A stretch of DNA of 64,000 bases from Pyrinomonadaceae bacterium (GTDB taxonomy: Bacteria; Acidobacteriota; Blastocatellia; Pyrinomonadales; Pyrinomonadaceae): NCBI GenBank assembly GCA_028284415.1, contig JANQRU010000007.1, forward strand, positions 744,001 through 808,000. Direction: 5' to 3'. The notes beneath the pieces were generated by a model, which worked only from the letters and a program-made list of their open reading frames with translations, was not told where the DNA came from and did no database searches. This document shows positions 8,201-17,352 of this stretch, piece by piece (positions within the stretch are counted from its first letter, which is position 1; each line of letters begins with the position of its first letter). Both the position numbers and the translations under genes were made by a program.

Positions 8201-10189
8201 CTAAAATATATCGTCCAAGAAATTTATCCAGACTGCTTCTGTCTTGCCTGCTGTTTCTGTCAATGTATCGTGCTGAGAATCAAAATCTCTTGCTCCCGCA
8301 AAAGCGTTTTGGAAAAGTCTCTGAACGATTTCCTGCATATTTTTAGCTTCGGCTTTCAAATCGCCGTTAAGCAAATCTGAGAATAGATTAGTTACGATAT
8401 TTTCAGCCTGACTTTTAGCTATGCTTCCGACCGTTCCGCCAGCTTTAAGTGGTTTTGAAGCTAATCCAACCAGAGTTTTTACTAACGCTTCATTAGCTTT
8501 TTGGTCGTTGCCATTTTGCTTAACAGCTCTTCCGTATCCGACAGCAATCGAGCCAAGCATATCACCTAAAACTTTTGCATAGCGTTCGTTATCGAATGTG
8601 TCGCTATTTAAGTTATCAGGATTTAACATTTCTGCTCTTAGATCACCCATTATGTCAGAAACTGTCGAAACAAATGGGTCTTTCGGATCGGGATTGCCAA
8701 ATAATGCATCACGGAAGAAATATGATAAAGCCTGTCCCGTTTGGTCGAATGGAGATCCAGGTAATCCTGTGTTGTTGAAAAGACTGTCAACTAATTCTCT
8801 CGGATTAGATTCAAAAAGAGTTTTTAAGTTATTCAAAAGAGGCTCGGTCAAACTGCTTCCCGCTCTGTATTTGCCTAAGGCATTTGAACCATCACGAAAT
8901 ACTCTGCCGCGAAAATCTGCAAAGGCTTCACCGCGTAGATCAGCTGTCATTCCAACCAATCTTTCTATTCCTTCGGCTCTAAATAGATCCCATTCGGGAC
9001 GCATACTGTCGCCGATTGGCGGAGTGCTCAAACCATTAGTAAATAGTTTTGTAACTTCATCCGCTGACCACTTCGGAGGTTGGAAGCCATAACTGGTTTC
9101 TCTACCTGATAGATACTCTCTGAAAAGTCCCGGGTTGGAAGATAAAACTTCGGCTGCCATTCGTGCATGAAAATCTGCATCGTAACTATCGCCCAAGGCG
9201 GAATCTTTAATGCCGTCCAAAAATCCGCGTTGTGAGGCGATTCCGGCTTCTGGCTGGCTTAAAATCAACCCGGCGTTTGGATTACCTTCGGTAGCAGCGG
9301 CTTTACCAACTTCATACTCAAATGAATAAGGCATTGCTTCTAAAGCCGAAGCCATTGTTCCGTAAGCATCACGCATTGATTGTTCAGTTGGAAAATTATC
9401 CCAGTCGCGTCGCAGAGCATTGACCGAATCATTCATCAATTCCGCAACTTTTTCGGGACCTAATGCGTTATACATTTCCTGTAAAAACTCAGGATCGTTT
9501 TTCCGTAATTCTACTGTTTGATAAAAGTCATTCGCCTTTATCAAATTAGCTTCGGCGGTAAAATAATTATCATCGTTAAGCAAACGTGCGGCGGCTTCTT
9601 CCCCGCTTCTGGCATCGACTGCACGCCCTGTGTCAATTACTTCATCAGTCGGAATCGCACGCAAAAGCCTTGCAGCCTGATCTCTTTCAGCACCGCTTAC
9701 ATTACCTTGCAAAAGATGGCTGTGCATTCTTTCTAAAAGTGCTTTGCCATCCGCAGTTTTTCCTATTTCAAACAATTGATCGTCAGTTAAATTATCAACC
9801 AAGCCGCTGGAAAAATTATCTGATTTACTAGTTGTTTGGAGTCTGTCCAAAATTCTGTCAGCAGTTTCTACGGCAAATTGTTGATCGGTAGCAGCGATTT
9901 CAGCAACTTCCCTACCCATATCGTAGGCTTCACTATTATTAATCCTACTGCCTTGTTTACTAATAATTTCGTCGGCTTTTTGAGTTGGGGTAGTGTTATT
10001 TGTTTGTGCATTAAAATTAGCGGCTTGCAGACGATACTTTGTCATCGAACCTGTATAATTTACACTGCTCAATTTACTGTTTGCATATTGATTAGACGAA
10101 GCACTTGTAACTTTCGGTTCAGGTTTAACAATGGGGGTAATTTTCTTTTCCGGAACTCTAAACCCTTTTTTAATACTATCAACTGCCAT
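8201..10189 (-). CDS. Large alpha-helical protein of unknown function, no signal peptide
   Basis: A 662-residue protein. The start is the ATG at 10189, which has AGGAG seven bases upstream; an alternative start 18 bases earlier lies over that ribosome site. Residues 1-80 are rich in Lys, Pro, Thr, Ser, Asn and Gln and look disordered. The rest is acidic and helical, with repeated motifs such as LTDDQLFEIGKTADGKALLE, AARLLRAIPTDEV and MYNALGPEKVAELMND. The NALGPE block recalls large uncharacterised proteins of predatory and soil bacteria. I see no transmembrane segment, cysteine pair or catalytic signature. It has 85 bases of divergent promoter space with cmk. Secretion by a non-Sec route is possible but only inferred. 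Confidence 0.85.
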   Translation of the reverse strand: MAVDSIKKGFRVPEKKITPIVKPEPKVTSASSNQYANSKLSSVNYTGSMTKYRLQAANFNAQTNNTTPTQKADEIISKQGSRINNSEAYDMGREVAEIAATDQQFAVETADRILDRLQTTSKSDNFSSGLVDNLTDDQLFEIGKTADGKALLERMHSHLLQGNVSGAERDQAARLLRAIPTDEVIDTGRAVDARSGEEAAARLLNDDNYFTAEANLIKANDFYQTVELRKNDPEFLQEMYNALGPEKVAELMNDSVNALRRDWDNFPTEQSMRDAYGTMASALEAMPYSFEYEVGKAAATEGNPNAGLILSQPEAGIASQRGFLDGIKDSALGDSYDADFHARMAAEVLSSNPGLFREYLSGRETSYGFQPPKWSADEVTKLFTNGLSTPPIGDSMRPEWDLFRAEGIERLVGMTADLRGEAFADFRGRVFRDGSNALGKYRAGSSLTEPLLNNLKTLFESNPRELVDSLFNNTGLPGSPFDQTGQALSYFFRDALFGNPDPKDPFVSTVSDIMGDLRAEMLNPDNLNSDTFDNERYAKVLGDMLGSIAVGYGRAVKQNGNDQKANEALVKTLVGLASKPLKAGGTVGSIAKSQAENIVTNLFSDLLNGDLKAEAKNMQEIVQRLFQNAFAGARDFDSQHDTLTETAGKTEAVWINFLDDIF

Positions 10190-10292
10190 AACTTTCTCCT
10201 TGCCCAACTTTAATTAATGTACAATTTACCTTATAAATAATTATCGCTTACTTCTAATATTTGTTTCTTACTTTCAGAAAATTTAACTTAAA

Positions 10293-10964
10293 ATGATTAT
10301 TGCCATAGACGGACCATCCGGGGCGGGAAAATCCACACTCGGAAAAATGTTAGCTAAACAATTAAATTTGCTGTATCTCGATACAGGTGCAATGTATCGA
10401 GCTGTCGGGTTAGCCGTTTCCAGAGCCAATGTTGATTTACAAGATGACGCAAAAATTATAGAAATTGCTGAAAAAGCAGAGATCCAATTATTAGGTGAAC
10501 CCGATAATTTAAAAGTTTTATTAGATGGAAATGAGGTTTCAAAAGAAATCCGCACCAACGAGATAAGTCAAATGGCTTCAATAGTTTCAGGAATATCCGA
10601 AGTACGAAAAAACTTGGTAAAACGTCAAAGAGATTTAGGAGAATCTGCTCCAAACGGTGCAGTCTTGGATGGGAGAGATATTGGAACGGTGGTTTTCCCT
10701 AATGCTGACATTAAATTCTTTTTAACAGCCAAGCCTGAAGCCCGTGCGGAAAGAAGATATGAGGAAGATTTAGAAAAAGGCAGAGCAGAAAGTTTCGAAA
10801 AAACTCTCAAAGAAATAAATAAGCGTGATGAAAGAGACGTCAGCCGGGAGGATTCTCCCTTGAAAATTGCCGATGATGCCGTTGTAATAGATACAAGCGA
10901 AATGAATGCAACAGAAGTATTTGAGAAAATGCTTGAGGAAATCAAAAATTTACAGGAGGCGTAA
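10293..10964 (+). CDS. cmk: Cytidylate kinase
   Basis: A 223-residue enzyme that phosphorylates CMP and dCMP with ATP in pyrimidine nucleotide supply. The P-loop GPSGAGKST is at residues 7-15, DTGAMYRAV starts at residue 30, and DGRDIGTVVFP carries the conserved CMP-binding Asp/Arg. KRDERDVSREDSPL near residue 180 is the lid region with the arginines typical of the family. Length and order are normal. The 43-residue membrane peptide follows after three bases and tRNA-Arg about 170 bases later on the same strand. Confidence 0.96.
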   Translation: MIIAIDGPSGAGKSTLGKMLAKQLNLLYLDTGAMYRAVGLAVSRANVDLQDDAKIIEIAEKAEIQLLGEPDNLKVLLDGNEVSKEIRTNEISQMASIVSGISEVRKNLVKRQRDLGESAPNGAVLDGRDIGTVVFPNADIKFFLTAKPEARAERRYEEDLEKGRAESFEKTLKEINKRDERDVSREDSPLKIADDAVVIDTSEMNATEVFEKMLEEIKNLQEA

Positions 10965-10967
10965 AAA

Positions 10968-11099
10968 ATGGTTGATTTAAAAAAATTTGCAAATTTTTCA
11001 TTCAAAAATGAATCAGTCTGGATGCTCATAGTTGGTTTGTTGCCATTGATTATCGGAATTTTGGTATTTTTGGTGTTAATGTTGCTCAATGAGGTTTGA
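10968..11099 (+). CDS. 43-residue single-pass membrane peptide downstream of cmk
   Basis: ATG at 10968, only three bases after the cmk stop, with a strong CAGGAGGC ribosome site 7 bases upstream (inside the end of cmk). The product starts MVDLKKFANFSFKNESVWM, followed by about 22 strongly hydrophobic residues to the end (LLNEV, TGA). The strong ribosome site, its position in the cmk transcript and the clean hydrophobic helix argue that it is real. I know no family for it. Function unknown; a small membrane regulator or anchor is a guess. Confidence 0.6.
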   Translation: MVDLKKFANFSFKNESVWMLIVGLLPLIIGILVFLVLMLLNEV

Positions 11100-11136
11100 C
11101 TAAATTAAATGTAATCGCTAACATTTTCTTTGCTTT

Positions 11137-11210
11137 GCTCTCGTAGCTCAGCTGGATAGAGCATCGGTCTTCTAAACCGAGGGTCGCACGTTCGAGTCGT
11201 GCCGAGAGCG
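11137..11210 (+). tRNA. tRNA-Arg (anticodon TCT)
   Basis: A 74-base cloverleaf. The acceptor GCTCTCG pairs with CGAGAGC, with G as discriminator. The D-arm is GCTC/GAGC around AGCTGGATA, the anticodon stem TCGGT/ACCGA holds loop CTTCTAA (anticodon TCT at 11171-11173, reading AGA), and the T-arm is GCACG/CGTGC with TTCGAGT. CCA is not encoded; TTA follows. A hairpin terminator comes directly after. Confidence 0.97.
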
Positions 11211-11213
11211 TTA

Positions 11214-11254
11214 AAAAAAGGATTGAAAGTAACATTTTGCTTTCAATCCTTTTT
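11214..11254. terminator. Bidirectional terminator between tRNA-Arg and rlmG
   Basis: GGATTGAAAG (11220-11229) and CTTTCAATCC (11240-11249) form a perfect 10-bp stem with an A-run on the left and a T-run on the right, so it can end transcription from both sides. The stop codon of the converging methyltransferase gene lies inside the right arm. Confidence 0.85.
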
Positions 11255-12364
11255 ACTTTTCGGAGACTTGCAATCGTATATCTCAAATCTTTTGTTGCGT
11301 TTGACTAGATTTACTTCGTCAAAAAGCTTTATCAGATGAGTTTTGTAATTGAGATGCCGATTGGCAACGACGTGAAAACTCCCATCTTTGTTTAGACATC
11401 TTTTTGCTTGATGGAACAAACCAATAGCGACCTCTATGTTGTTTTCAAACTCAAAATGAAACGGCGGATTGCAGACGATCAAGTCGAAAAATCCGCCCTC
11501 AAATTTATCCAGGGAATCAGCAAAATGAAAATGCACATTTTTATCATTTTCAAAATTCATTTTCGATGATTCCAACGCTAACCAGTCATCTTCAAGCAGA
11601 TGAATTTCGCAATTCGGATTTTTAAGCTGTACAAACTTTGCTAAAACACCATTTCCCGAAGCCAAATCCAAGACTCTTTGTTGATTTTGATCTACGTTTA
11701 AATTCCTAATCAAAAACTGACTCGCATAATCAATGTGCTTTGAAGAAAACACACCGAAATACTGCTTGAAAGTTTGATCTTTAAATGTGATTTCTTTAAT
11801 TATCTTCTGCTCGACACTTTTTTTCGGCTTCTTCAAAATCAACAAACGCGATTTTTTCCACGCGAGACTTTGTTCGACATCTTCGAAGAATTTCTCTGCA
11901 ACGGTGAGCATCTGTTTCGTAAAATGCCTCGTCATAAATCCGCAGATGACGATTCCGTTTTCGTTCAAAGATTCTGCAATTTGTTTTAACAGTAAGCGAA
12001 ATAAATCCATAGATTTTGGAATTTTGAGTAGGGCGAGTTCGGTCTTTTCCGAAATATATTTTAAAGGGTTTATAAAACTTAAATTTTCCTTTGAAAGATT
12101 GTTCGCTTCAAAATTTTTGAGAATTGCTTTTTTCTGACTTGCAAAATTGATGATTGTTTTTGGTGAGAATTCATTTAAGTAAGTCGTTAGAAAACCAAAT
12201 CGATCGTTGTTAACAGCAATAGAATCTGGCTTATCATCCAAATCTACGAAGTATCTCAAGATATATTCATCAGCCGCGTTCCAAGCTTTTAAGGATTTAT
12301 TTTCGGTCGGCGGATAGCGTTTGATTTTGTACTCTTTATTTCCAAAAATGAATTTATTCTGCAT
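11243..12364 (-). CDS. rlmG: RlmG-like 23S rRNA (guanine-N2) methyltransferase
   Basis: A 373-residue protein, the usual length of RlmG. Members have a degenerate N-terminal methyltransferase-like half and a catalytic C-terminal half that methylates 23S rRNA (G1835 in E. coli) with SAM. The SAM-binding motif is VLDLASGNGVLAKF near residue 230, with an acidic residue in IHLLEDDWLALES. The catalytic NPPF is at about 299-302, in LIVCNPPFHFE. The tail VVANRHLNYKTHLIKLF-EV is typical of RlmG/RsmC. RsmC is the alternative, but the C-terminus favours RlmG. The stop sits in the shared terminator hairpin. Confidence 0.82.
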   Translation of the reverse strand: MQNKFIFGNKEYKIKRYPPTENKSLKAWNAADEYILRYFVDLDDKPDSIAVNNDRFGFLTTYLNEFSPKTIINFASQKKAILKNFEANNLSKENLSFINPLKYISEKTELALLKIPKSMDLFRLLLKQIAESLNENGIVICGFMTRHFTKQMLTVAEKFFEDVEQSLAWKKSRLLILKKPKKSVEQKIIKEITFKDQTFKQYFGVFSSKHIDYASQFLIRNLNVDQNQQRVLDLASGNGVLAKFVQLKNPNCEIHLLEDDWLALESSKMNFENDKNVHFHFADSLDKFEGGFFDLIVCNPPFHFEFENNIEVAIGLFHQAKRCLNKDGSFHVVANRHLNYKTHLIKLFDEVNLVKRNKRFEIYDCKSPKSKKD

Positions 12365-12427
12365 TTTATATGCTCAAATGTAGCACGAATCTGTGTTAGG
12401 ATTGAAAACCGAAAAGGAGATAAAACA

Positions 12428-13576
12428 ATGAATGATTTCCAACCGTTTGTGATGGAACGGATGATGTCGAAATTTGAGCAAAAGGTTGATTACAACCTGT
12501 CCGAAAGCGGCGTTCATCCCGTTTTGTTGAGCGAACTGCTTGCTGACAATCCTGATTACATAAATGAGCTTCTGGCAACTGATTTGAATTATCCGCACGT
12601 CAACGGAATTCCCGAATTGCGTGAAAATATCGCAAGGCTTTATGAAAATGCGACACCCGAAAATATCCTCGTCACGGTCGGTGCGATTGAAGCAAATTAT
12701 CTGACCGTCAGAACTCTGCTCAATGCGGGTGATGAAATCGTCATAATGAAACCAAATTATATGCAAATTTGGGGAATTGCCAAAAATCATGGTTTGAAAA
12801 TAAAGGAATTTCATCTGCGTGAAGAAAACGGTTGGTCGCCAAATTTGGATGAACTTGAATCTGTTGTTTCCGACAAAACCAAGATGATAGCCGTTTGCAA
12901 TCCGAATAATCCGACGGGTTATATTTTAAGCGAAGATGAAATGGATTTAATCGTCGCGATTGCAGAAAACGTCGGAGCTTGGATTTTGGCAGACGAGGTT
13001 TATCGTGGTGCGGAAAGATTGACAGACGAAGAAACAAAGTCTTTTTTCGGACGCTACGATAAAGTCGTTGCAATGGGAAGTATGAGTAAGGCTTACGGAC
13101 TTCCTGGCTTGCGTGTAGGTTGGACAGTTGCTCCCGAAAAAACTATTGATGAAATCTGGGCAAGACACGAATATGTGGCAATCTCTGCAACGATGCTTTC
13201 CAACAAACTAACCGCTCTCGCACTCTCACCCGAAGTCCGCCCACGTTTAATCGAACGCACAAGGAACTATATCCGCAAAGGATTTCCCGTTTTACAAAAT
13301 TGGATGAATGAACATAAAGGAGTTTTCAAATTAACACCCCCACAAGCCGCTGCAATCGCCTTTTTACGTTATGACATGGACATAAATTCAACCGATTTCA
13401 TAAACGAATTAATGAACAACAAAAGTGTCTTGATAGTTCCAGGCGACCATTTCGGAATGGATAAATTCATCCGCATAAGTTTCGGCTTGCCGGAAGAATA
13501 TTTAACCAACGCCTTGGACACAATCCACGAATCCATCGTCGAAATAAAATCGCGTTGTTTCTTTACATCAGCCTGA
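12428..13576 (+). CDS. PLP-dependent class I/II aminotransferase
   Basis: A 382-residue fold-type-I aminotransferase. NPNNPTGY (158-165) holds the conserved Asn, ADEVYRG has Asp189 that pairs with the PLP nitrogen, GSMSKAYGLPGLRVGW contains the Schiff-base lysine K221, and an Arg near the C-terminus (FIRISFG) binds the substrate carboxylate. The start is well supported by GGAGATAAAACA before the ATG. The substrate is not deducible; the family includes aspartate, alanine and specialised amino acid aminotransferases. Its TGA overlaps the ATG of the next gene (TGATG), so it is coupled to a threonine dehydratase-like enzyme. Confidence 0.92.
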   Translation: MNDFQPFVMERMMSKFEQKVDYNLSESGVHPVLLSELLADNPDYINELLATDLNYPHVNGIPELRENIARLYENATPENILVTVGAIEANYLTVRTLLNAGDEIVIMKPNYMQIWGIAKNHGLKIKEFHLREENGWSPNLDELESVVSDKTKMIAVCNPNNPTGYILSEDEMDLIVAIAENVGAWILADEVYRGAERLTDEETKSFFGRYDKVVAMGSMSKAYGLPGLRVGWTVAPEKTIDEIWARHEYVAISATMLSNKLTALALSPEVRPRLIERTRNYIRKGFPVLQNWMNEHKGVFKLTPPQAAAIAFLRYDMDINSTDFINELMNNKSVLIVPGDHFGMDKFIRISFGLPEEYLTNALDTIHESIVEIKSRCFFTSA

Positions 13577-14529
13577 TGAATATTGAAAACGAAGTACCTG
13601 AAGCACACGAAAGAGTCAAATCGCACATTCGAGAAACTTATCTCGAAAAATCCGTTTTTTACAGCGAAAAAGGCGATGCGAATGTTTATCTCAAATGTGA
13701 GAATTTACAACACACAGGCTCTTTCAAAGTTCGCGGTGCTTTGAATAAAATCTTGTCGCTCTCGGATAAAGAATTGGAGCGTGGTGTGATTACCGCTTCG
13801 ACTGGAAATCACGGTGCAGCTGTTGCGTTTGCCCTTAGACAAATCGGTGCGAAAGGGACTGTTTTTGTTTCGCCGAAAGCGTCAGCTTCAAAAATCGAAG
13901 CGATAAAACGACTCGGTGCGGAAGTTCGTGAATATGGCGACGACCCAATCGAAGCGGAAAATTTTGCTAGAAAATATGCTGTCGAAAATGGCTTAGTTTA
14001 TGTTCCTCCTTACAACGACATAAAAATCATCGGTGGACAAGGAACTATCGGCTTTGAAATCGAAAGGCAGTTGGACAAAATTGATGTTGTTTTTGTATCG
14101 GTCGGTGGTGGCGGTTTGATTGCGGGAATCGGTGGATACTTAAAATCGATTGATCCTGAAATCAAAATTATCGGTTGCTCACCCGAAAATTCAAACGTGA
14201 TGCACCAATCAATCGAAATGGGCAAACTCGTCGGCGATTTGCCATCACTTCCGACACTTTCGGATGGAACAGCAGGAGGAATTGAAAACGATTCGATAAC
14301 CTTTGAACTCTGCCAAAGATTTGTTGATGAATGGGTAACTGTTTCGGAAGATGAAATTGCCAAAAACCTCCTTGAATTTACAGACACACATCATCAACTG
14401 ATCGAAGGGTCGGCGGCTGTGGCGATTGCCTCTTATCTAAAAACAAAAGAAAAGTACACCAACAAAAATGTCGTGATTGTCTTGTGTGGTGCAAACATAG
14501 GAATTCAAACTTTAAAGGAAATTTTCTAA
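13576..14529 (+). CDS. Threonine/serine dehydratase or serine racemase family PLP enzyme
   Basis: A 317-residue fold-type-II PLP enzyme. I start it at the ATG at 13576, which shares its A with the upstream TGA; an in-frame ATG 21 bases earlier is inside the previous gene. The PLP lysine is K51 in GSFKVRGA, STGNHGAAVAF is the substrate loop, and SVGGGGLIAGI is the phosphate-binding glycine loop. Dehydratases of this type make 2-oxobutyrate or pyruvate plus ammonia. The length lacks the C-terminal ACT domain of biosynthetic IlvA, so it is catabolic (TdcB-like) or a racemase. Coupling to the aminotransferase suggests one amino-acid pathway. Confidence 0.9.
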   Translation: MNIENEVPEAHERVKSHIRETYLEKSVFYSEKGDANVYLKCENLQHTGSFKVRGALNKILSLSDKELERGVITASTGNHGAAVAFALRQIGAKGTVFVSPKASASKIEAIKRLGAEVREYGDDPIEAENFARKYAVENGLVYVPPYNDIKIIGGQGTIGFEIERQLDKIDVVFVSVGGGGLIAGIGGYLKSIDPEIKIIGCSPENSNVMHQSIEMGKLVGDLPSLPTLSDGTAGGIENDSITFELCQRFVDEWVTVSEDEIAKNLLEFTDTHHQLIEGSAAVAIASYLKTKEKYTNKNVVIVLCGANIGIQTLKEIF

Positions 14530-14633
14530 TTGAAAACATAACTCACAAAAATTAGTGTGAACAATATTTTCTAAAATCTCGTAACTTTTTCTTGTGTTAC
14601 CAATTCAAACTTTCAGACGCAAAATAATGTACT

Positions 14634-16256
14634 ATGAAAATAATCAGCCTAACTCTAACTATTGCACTAATTGTTACTACTTTTACATTTCCAACTTTTG
14701 CCGAAAAGAACTTTTCAAGTCAAACAATACAAACTCAAACACAAGATACTGAATACGATGAATTAGTCGGAAAATATCTTGTTTCGCAATTAGGCGAATT
14801 CGTAATTGTGAAAAAAAATGGCAAGCTTTTTGGCGGTCCTGCGGGACAAGAATTAGAGTTTATACCAGTAAAAAATGAGAAGTTAAAATTCGAGATATAT
14901 CGAAACAGTTCTCTTTTTGCACGTGTAAAATTCGTCAAACGGGGCGAAAAAATCATTCTCGAATTGCTGATGCAAGGTTTTACGAGACGTGGTGAAAAAC
15001 AGACTGTTAATAAATTTAAGAAACTCAAAGTCCTAAAAAATGTAACGTTAATTGACGGAACAGGTGGAAGTCCGATTCCAAATTCTTCAATTTTCATACA
15101 GGAAAATAAGATTACAAAAATAGCTAAGGGAAATGCTGATATTCCCAAAGATGCCAAAGTGATTGATCTGAGTGGAAAGTTTGTAATCCCTGGTTTAATT
15201 GATGCCCACACGCACGTGGCGACCGATCCGAGTGGGTCGAACACACGCCCGAATACCGAAGCAATGCTCAAACATAATTTGTATGGCGGAGTTGTGGCAA
15301 TGCGGGATATGGCTGGCGATGCACGCACTTTGGCTGATTTATCGAGAGTTGCAAATTTAGATGAGATCGAAGCACCGAATCTTTATTACTCGGCAGTTTT
15401 TGCGGGACCGAGATTTTTTAATGACCGCAGGACAAAGGCTTCAGGCAAAGGCGTAACGCCCGGCGATGCCCCTTGGCTACGAGGAGTTACGAAGGATACG
15501 AACATTCCTCTCGCAGTCGCTATGGCAAAAGGAACGGGAGCAACGGGAATTAAAATTTACGCTTCGCTTCCCGCTGAAGAAATAAAAAGAATTGCCGAAG
15601 AAGCACGCAAACAAAATATGCAAGTCTGGGCACATTTTGCCATTATGCCGGGACTTCCGTTAGACAATATAGATGCCGGAGTAAATGTTGTTTCACACGC
15701 AAATATGTTCGTAATGCAACAGATCGGTGGACGTCCCAATAAGACTCAACGAGAGCAACTTATGAAAGGAGAATTTGAAATTGATGAAGCAGTTTTGAAC
15801 AAAATCATCAACAAAATGGTTGAAAAAGATGTAATCTTAGATGCGACTCTGCTTGTCTATTCCAAAAATCAGAGATTAAACGGAGTCTTCAAATTAGCAA
15901 AAGAATTTGTCCGAAAAGCCAACAAAGCAGGTGTCCCGATTGCCGCCGGAACAGATGCCTTTGCAAACCCTCAAACCGACAAATTGCCACCGATTCACGA
16001 GGAAATAAAGTTGCTCACGGAAAATGGCTTATCACTGCTTGAAGCAATAAAATCCGCCACGTTTGTAAGTGCCAAAGCCATCGGAATCGAAAAAACACAT
16101 GGGACGATAAAAGAAGGAAAAACCGCGAATCTTGTCATATTAAATAAAAACCCAACGCAAGATGTAAGTAATCTTGGTTCTATTCAGACGGTCATTAAGA
16201 ATGGAAAATTTTATAATAGAGAAAAATATGCAAAAGAGATGAAATATAAAAATTGA
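14634..16256 (+). CDS. Exported amidohydrolase
   Basis: A 540-residue protein with a signal peptide (cleavage after TFA, about residue 23). Residues about 40-125 form a small beta domain that resembles the DUF3471-type domain often attached to exported hydrolases. From about 130 on it is a metal-dependent amidohydrolase barrel: DAHTHVAT with His192 and His194, a possible carbamylated-Lys strand in GIKIYASL, WAHFAIM and VSHANMF as further His ligands, and GTDAFANP with Asp441. The ending GTIKEGKTANLVILNKNP is the usual composite beta-sandwich closure. The likely role is hydrolysis of a C-N bond (imidazolonepropionase/dipeptidase-like) in the periplasm; substrate unknown. Confidence 0.9.
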   Translation: MKIISLTLTIALIVTTFTFPTFAEKNFSSQTIQTQTQDTEYDELVGKYLVSQLGEFVIVKKNGKLFGGPAGQELEFIPVKNEKLKFEIYRNSSLFARVKFVKRGEKIILELLMQGFTRRGEKQTVNKFKKLKVLKNVTLIDGTGGSPIPNSSIFIQENKITKIAKGNADIPKDAKVIDLSGKFVIPGLIDAHTHVATDPSGSNTRPNTEAMLKHNLYGGVVAMRDMAGDARTLADLSRVANLDEIEAPNLYYSAVFAGPRFFNDRRTKASGKGVTPGDAPWLRGVTKDTNIPLAVAMAKGTGATGIKIYASLPAEEIKRIAEEARKQNMQVWAHFAIMPGLPLDNIDAGVNVVSHANMFVMQQIGGRPNKTQREQLMKGEFEIDEAVLNKIINKMVEKDVILDATLLVYSKNQRLNGVFKLAKEFVRKANKAGVPIAAGTDAFANPQTDKLPPIHEEIKLLTENGLSLLEAIKSATFVSAKAIGIEKTHGTIKEGKTANLVILNKNPTQDVSNLGSIQTVIKNGKFYNREKYAKEMKYKN

Positions 16257-16279
16257 TTTTTTGTTGCGGCGTTTTCAGA

Positions 16280-17209
16280 TTAATTTTGGTTTTCTTTTTC
16301 CTCACTTTTATTGTCGGGAGATGTTACTTCTGAGGATTCTATCTCGACAGTAAAGTGTTGATAGTTAGTGAAAATAAAGTCTATTTTGACTTCTAGACCA
16401 TTAAATTCTTCCGGAAATTCCATAAAATTAAGGGTTACTTGTTTTGGAAACCAAAAACCTTCTCTGACTTTGATTTGCTGAAAGTGAAACACACGAAATT
16501 TTTCTCTCTCTTCTCCGGCTAAATCTTTGTAGAGTTCTTTCTTTGCTTTTGGATAACCCTCGATTTCGACAATCCTTTTATCAAAAGAATCAATCAAAAT
16601 TCTTCCCTCAATAGAGGAAAGATAAAATAAACTTTTTTCTAGAGATTGCTCAGGACTTGAAACAAAGTCCAATGAAATCAAATTCTTTCCGTATTTCTCT
16701 ACCTGTTTTGGATTACTAAAGGCTGAATTTTTTAATAATCTTGTTATATCAATTTTTAGAGGCTGTTTACCGATGGCAAATTTGTTCGCTCCGAGAGTTA
16801 TGTAACCGCCTGTATCCTTTTTTTGCCAATCTGTGTTTTCTATCTCAGAAGGATTCTCTATTTTTTCCAGTTCTTTGACGATGCGGTTACGATTTTCAAC
16901 AATAGCTTTCGGCGTTATATTTTTACTGCTGTCATAGACAAGTAAAAGTGGGTGTTTATAAAAATGGTCTTGAGGAATTTTTGAGGGCAGAATTGCTTGA
17001 TAACGCTTTATCAATTTACGAGTGCCAAAGAAATTTGCCTTTTTATGTCTGGTAAATTCCATCTGATATGAATAGCCAGACATTGCAAATTCCTGATTAT
17101 AAGATAAAACCTCCTTGATAAGATCATCAACATTTACAGGCTCTTGAGCATTGATGAATGAGGCTAGAAAAAGAATCAGAAACAAAGATTTTATTAAGAG
17201 ATTTTTCAT
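16280..17209 (-). CDS. Exported protein of unknown function
   Basis: A 309-residue protein with a signal peptide (MKN, hydrophobic to about residue 20, cleavage near INA-Q). The body has regular beta-strand patterns with alternating charge (GYSYQMEFTRHKK, SIEGRILIDSFDKRIVEIEG, QIKVREGFWFPKQVTLNF) that recall outer-membrane lipoprotein-sorting (LolA/DUF1571-like) proteins. It ends in an acidic Lys/Glu tail. I do not assign a family. It converges with the amidohydrolase gene, with 23 bases between stops, and is not part of an operon. Confidence 0.75.
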   Translation of the reverse strand: MKNLLIKSLFLILFLASFINAQEPVNVDDLIKEVLSYNQEFAMSGYSYQMEFTRHKKANFFGTRKLIKRYQAILPSKIPQDHFYKHPLLLVYDSSKNITPKAIVENRNRIVKELEKIENPSEIENTDWQKKDTGGYITLGANKFAIGKQPLKIDITRLLKNSAFSNPKQVEKYGKNLISLDFVSSPEQSLEKSLFYLSSIEGRILIDSFDKRIVEIEGYPKAKKELYKDLAGEEREKFRVFHFQQIKVREGFWFPKQVTLNFMEFPEEFNGLEVKIDFIFTNYQHFTVEIESSEVTSPDNKSEEKENQN

Positions 17210-17352
17210 TTTAAATACTCAGAATAATAGAAAACAAACAATTTTTTATAAACTCGGATAAGACATATTAACCAAACATTGGAAATATTGCCAAAATTTA
17301 TATCACTTGAGAATATTTTCGCCTTAAATTTTTTCAGATAGATGACAATTAT

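Noticed and set aside
8598..10213. Plus-strand frames of up to 164 codons opposite the 662-residue gene
   Set aside because: The minus-strand frame is continuous with a good ribosome site; the plus-strand frames have none.
10283..11089. Minus-strand open frames of up to 154 codons across cmk
   Set aside because: They are antisense shadows of a well-conserved kinase gene, with Ser/Phe-rich composition.
14010..15328. Minus-strand frames of 125 and 197 codons over the dehydratase and amidohydrolase genes
   Set aside because: They lie opposite conserved coding sequence and have Ser/Pro/Ile-rich shadow composition.
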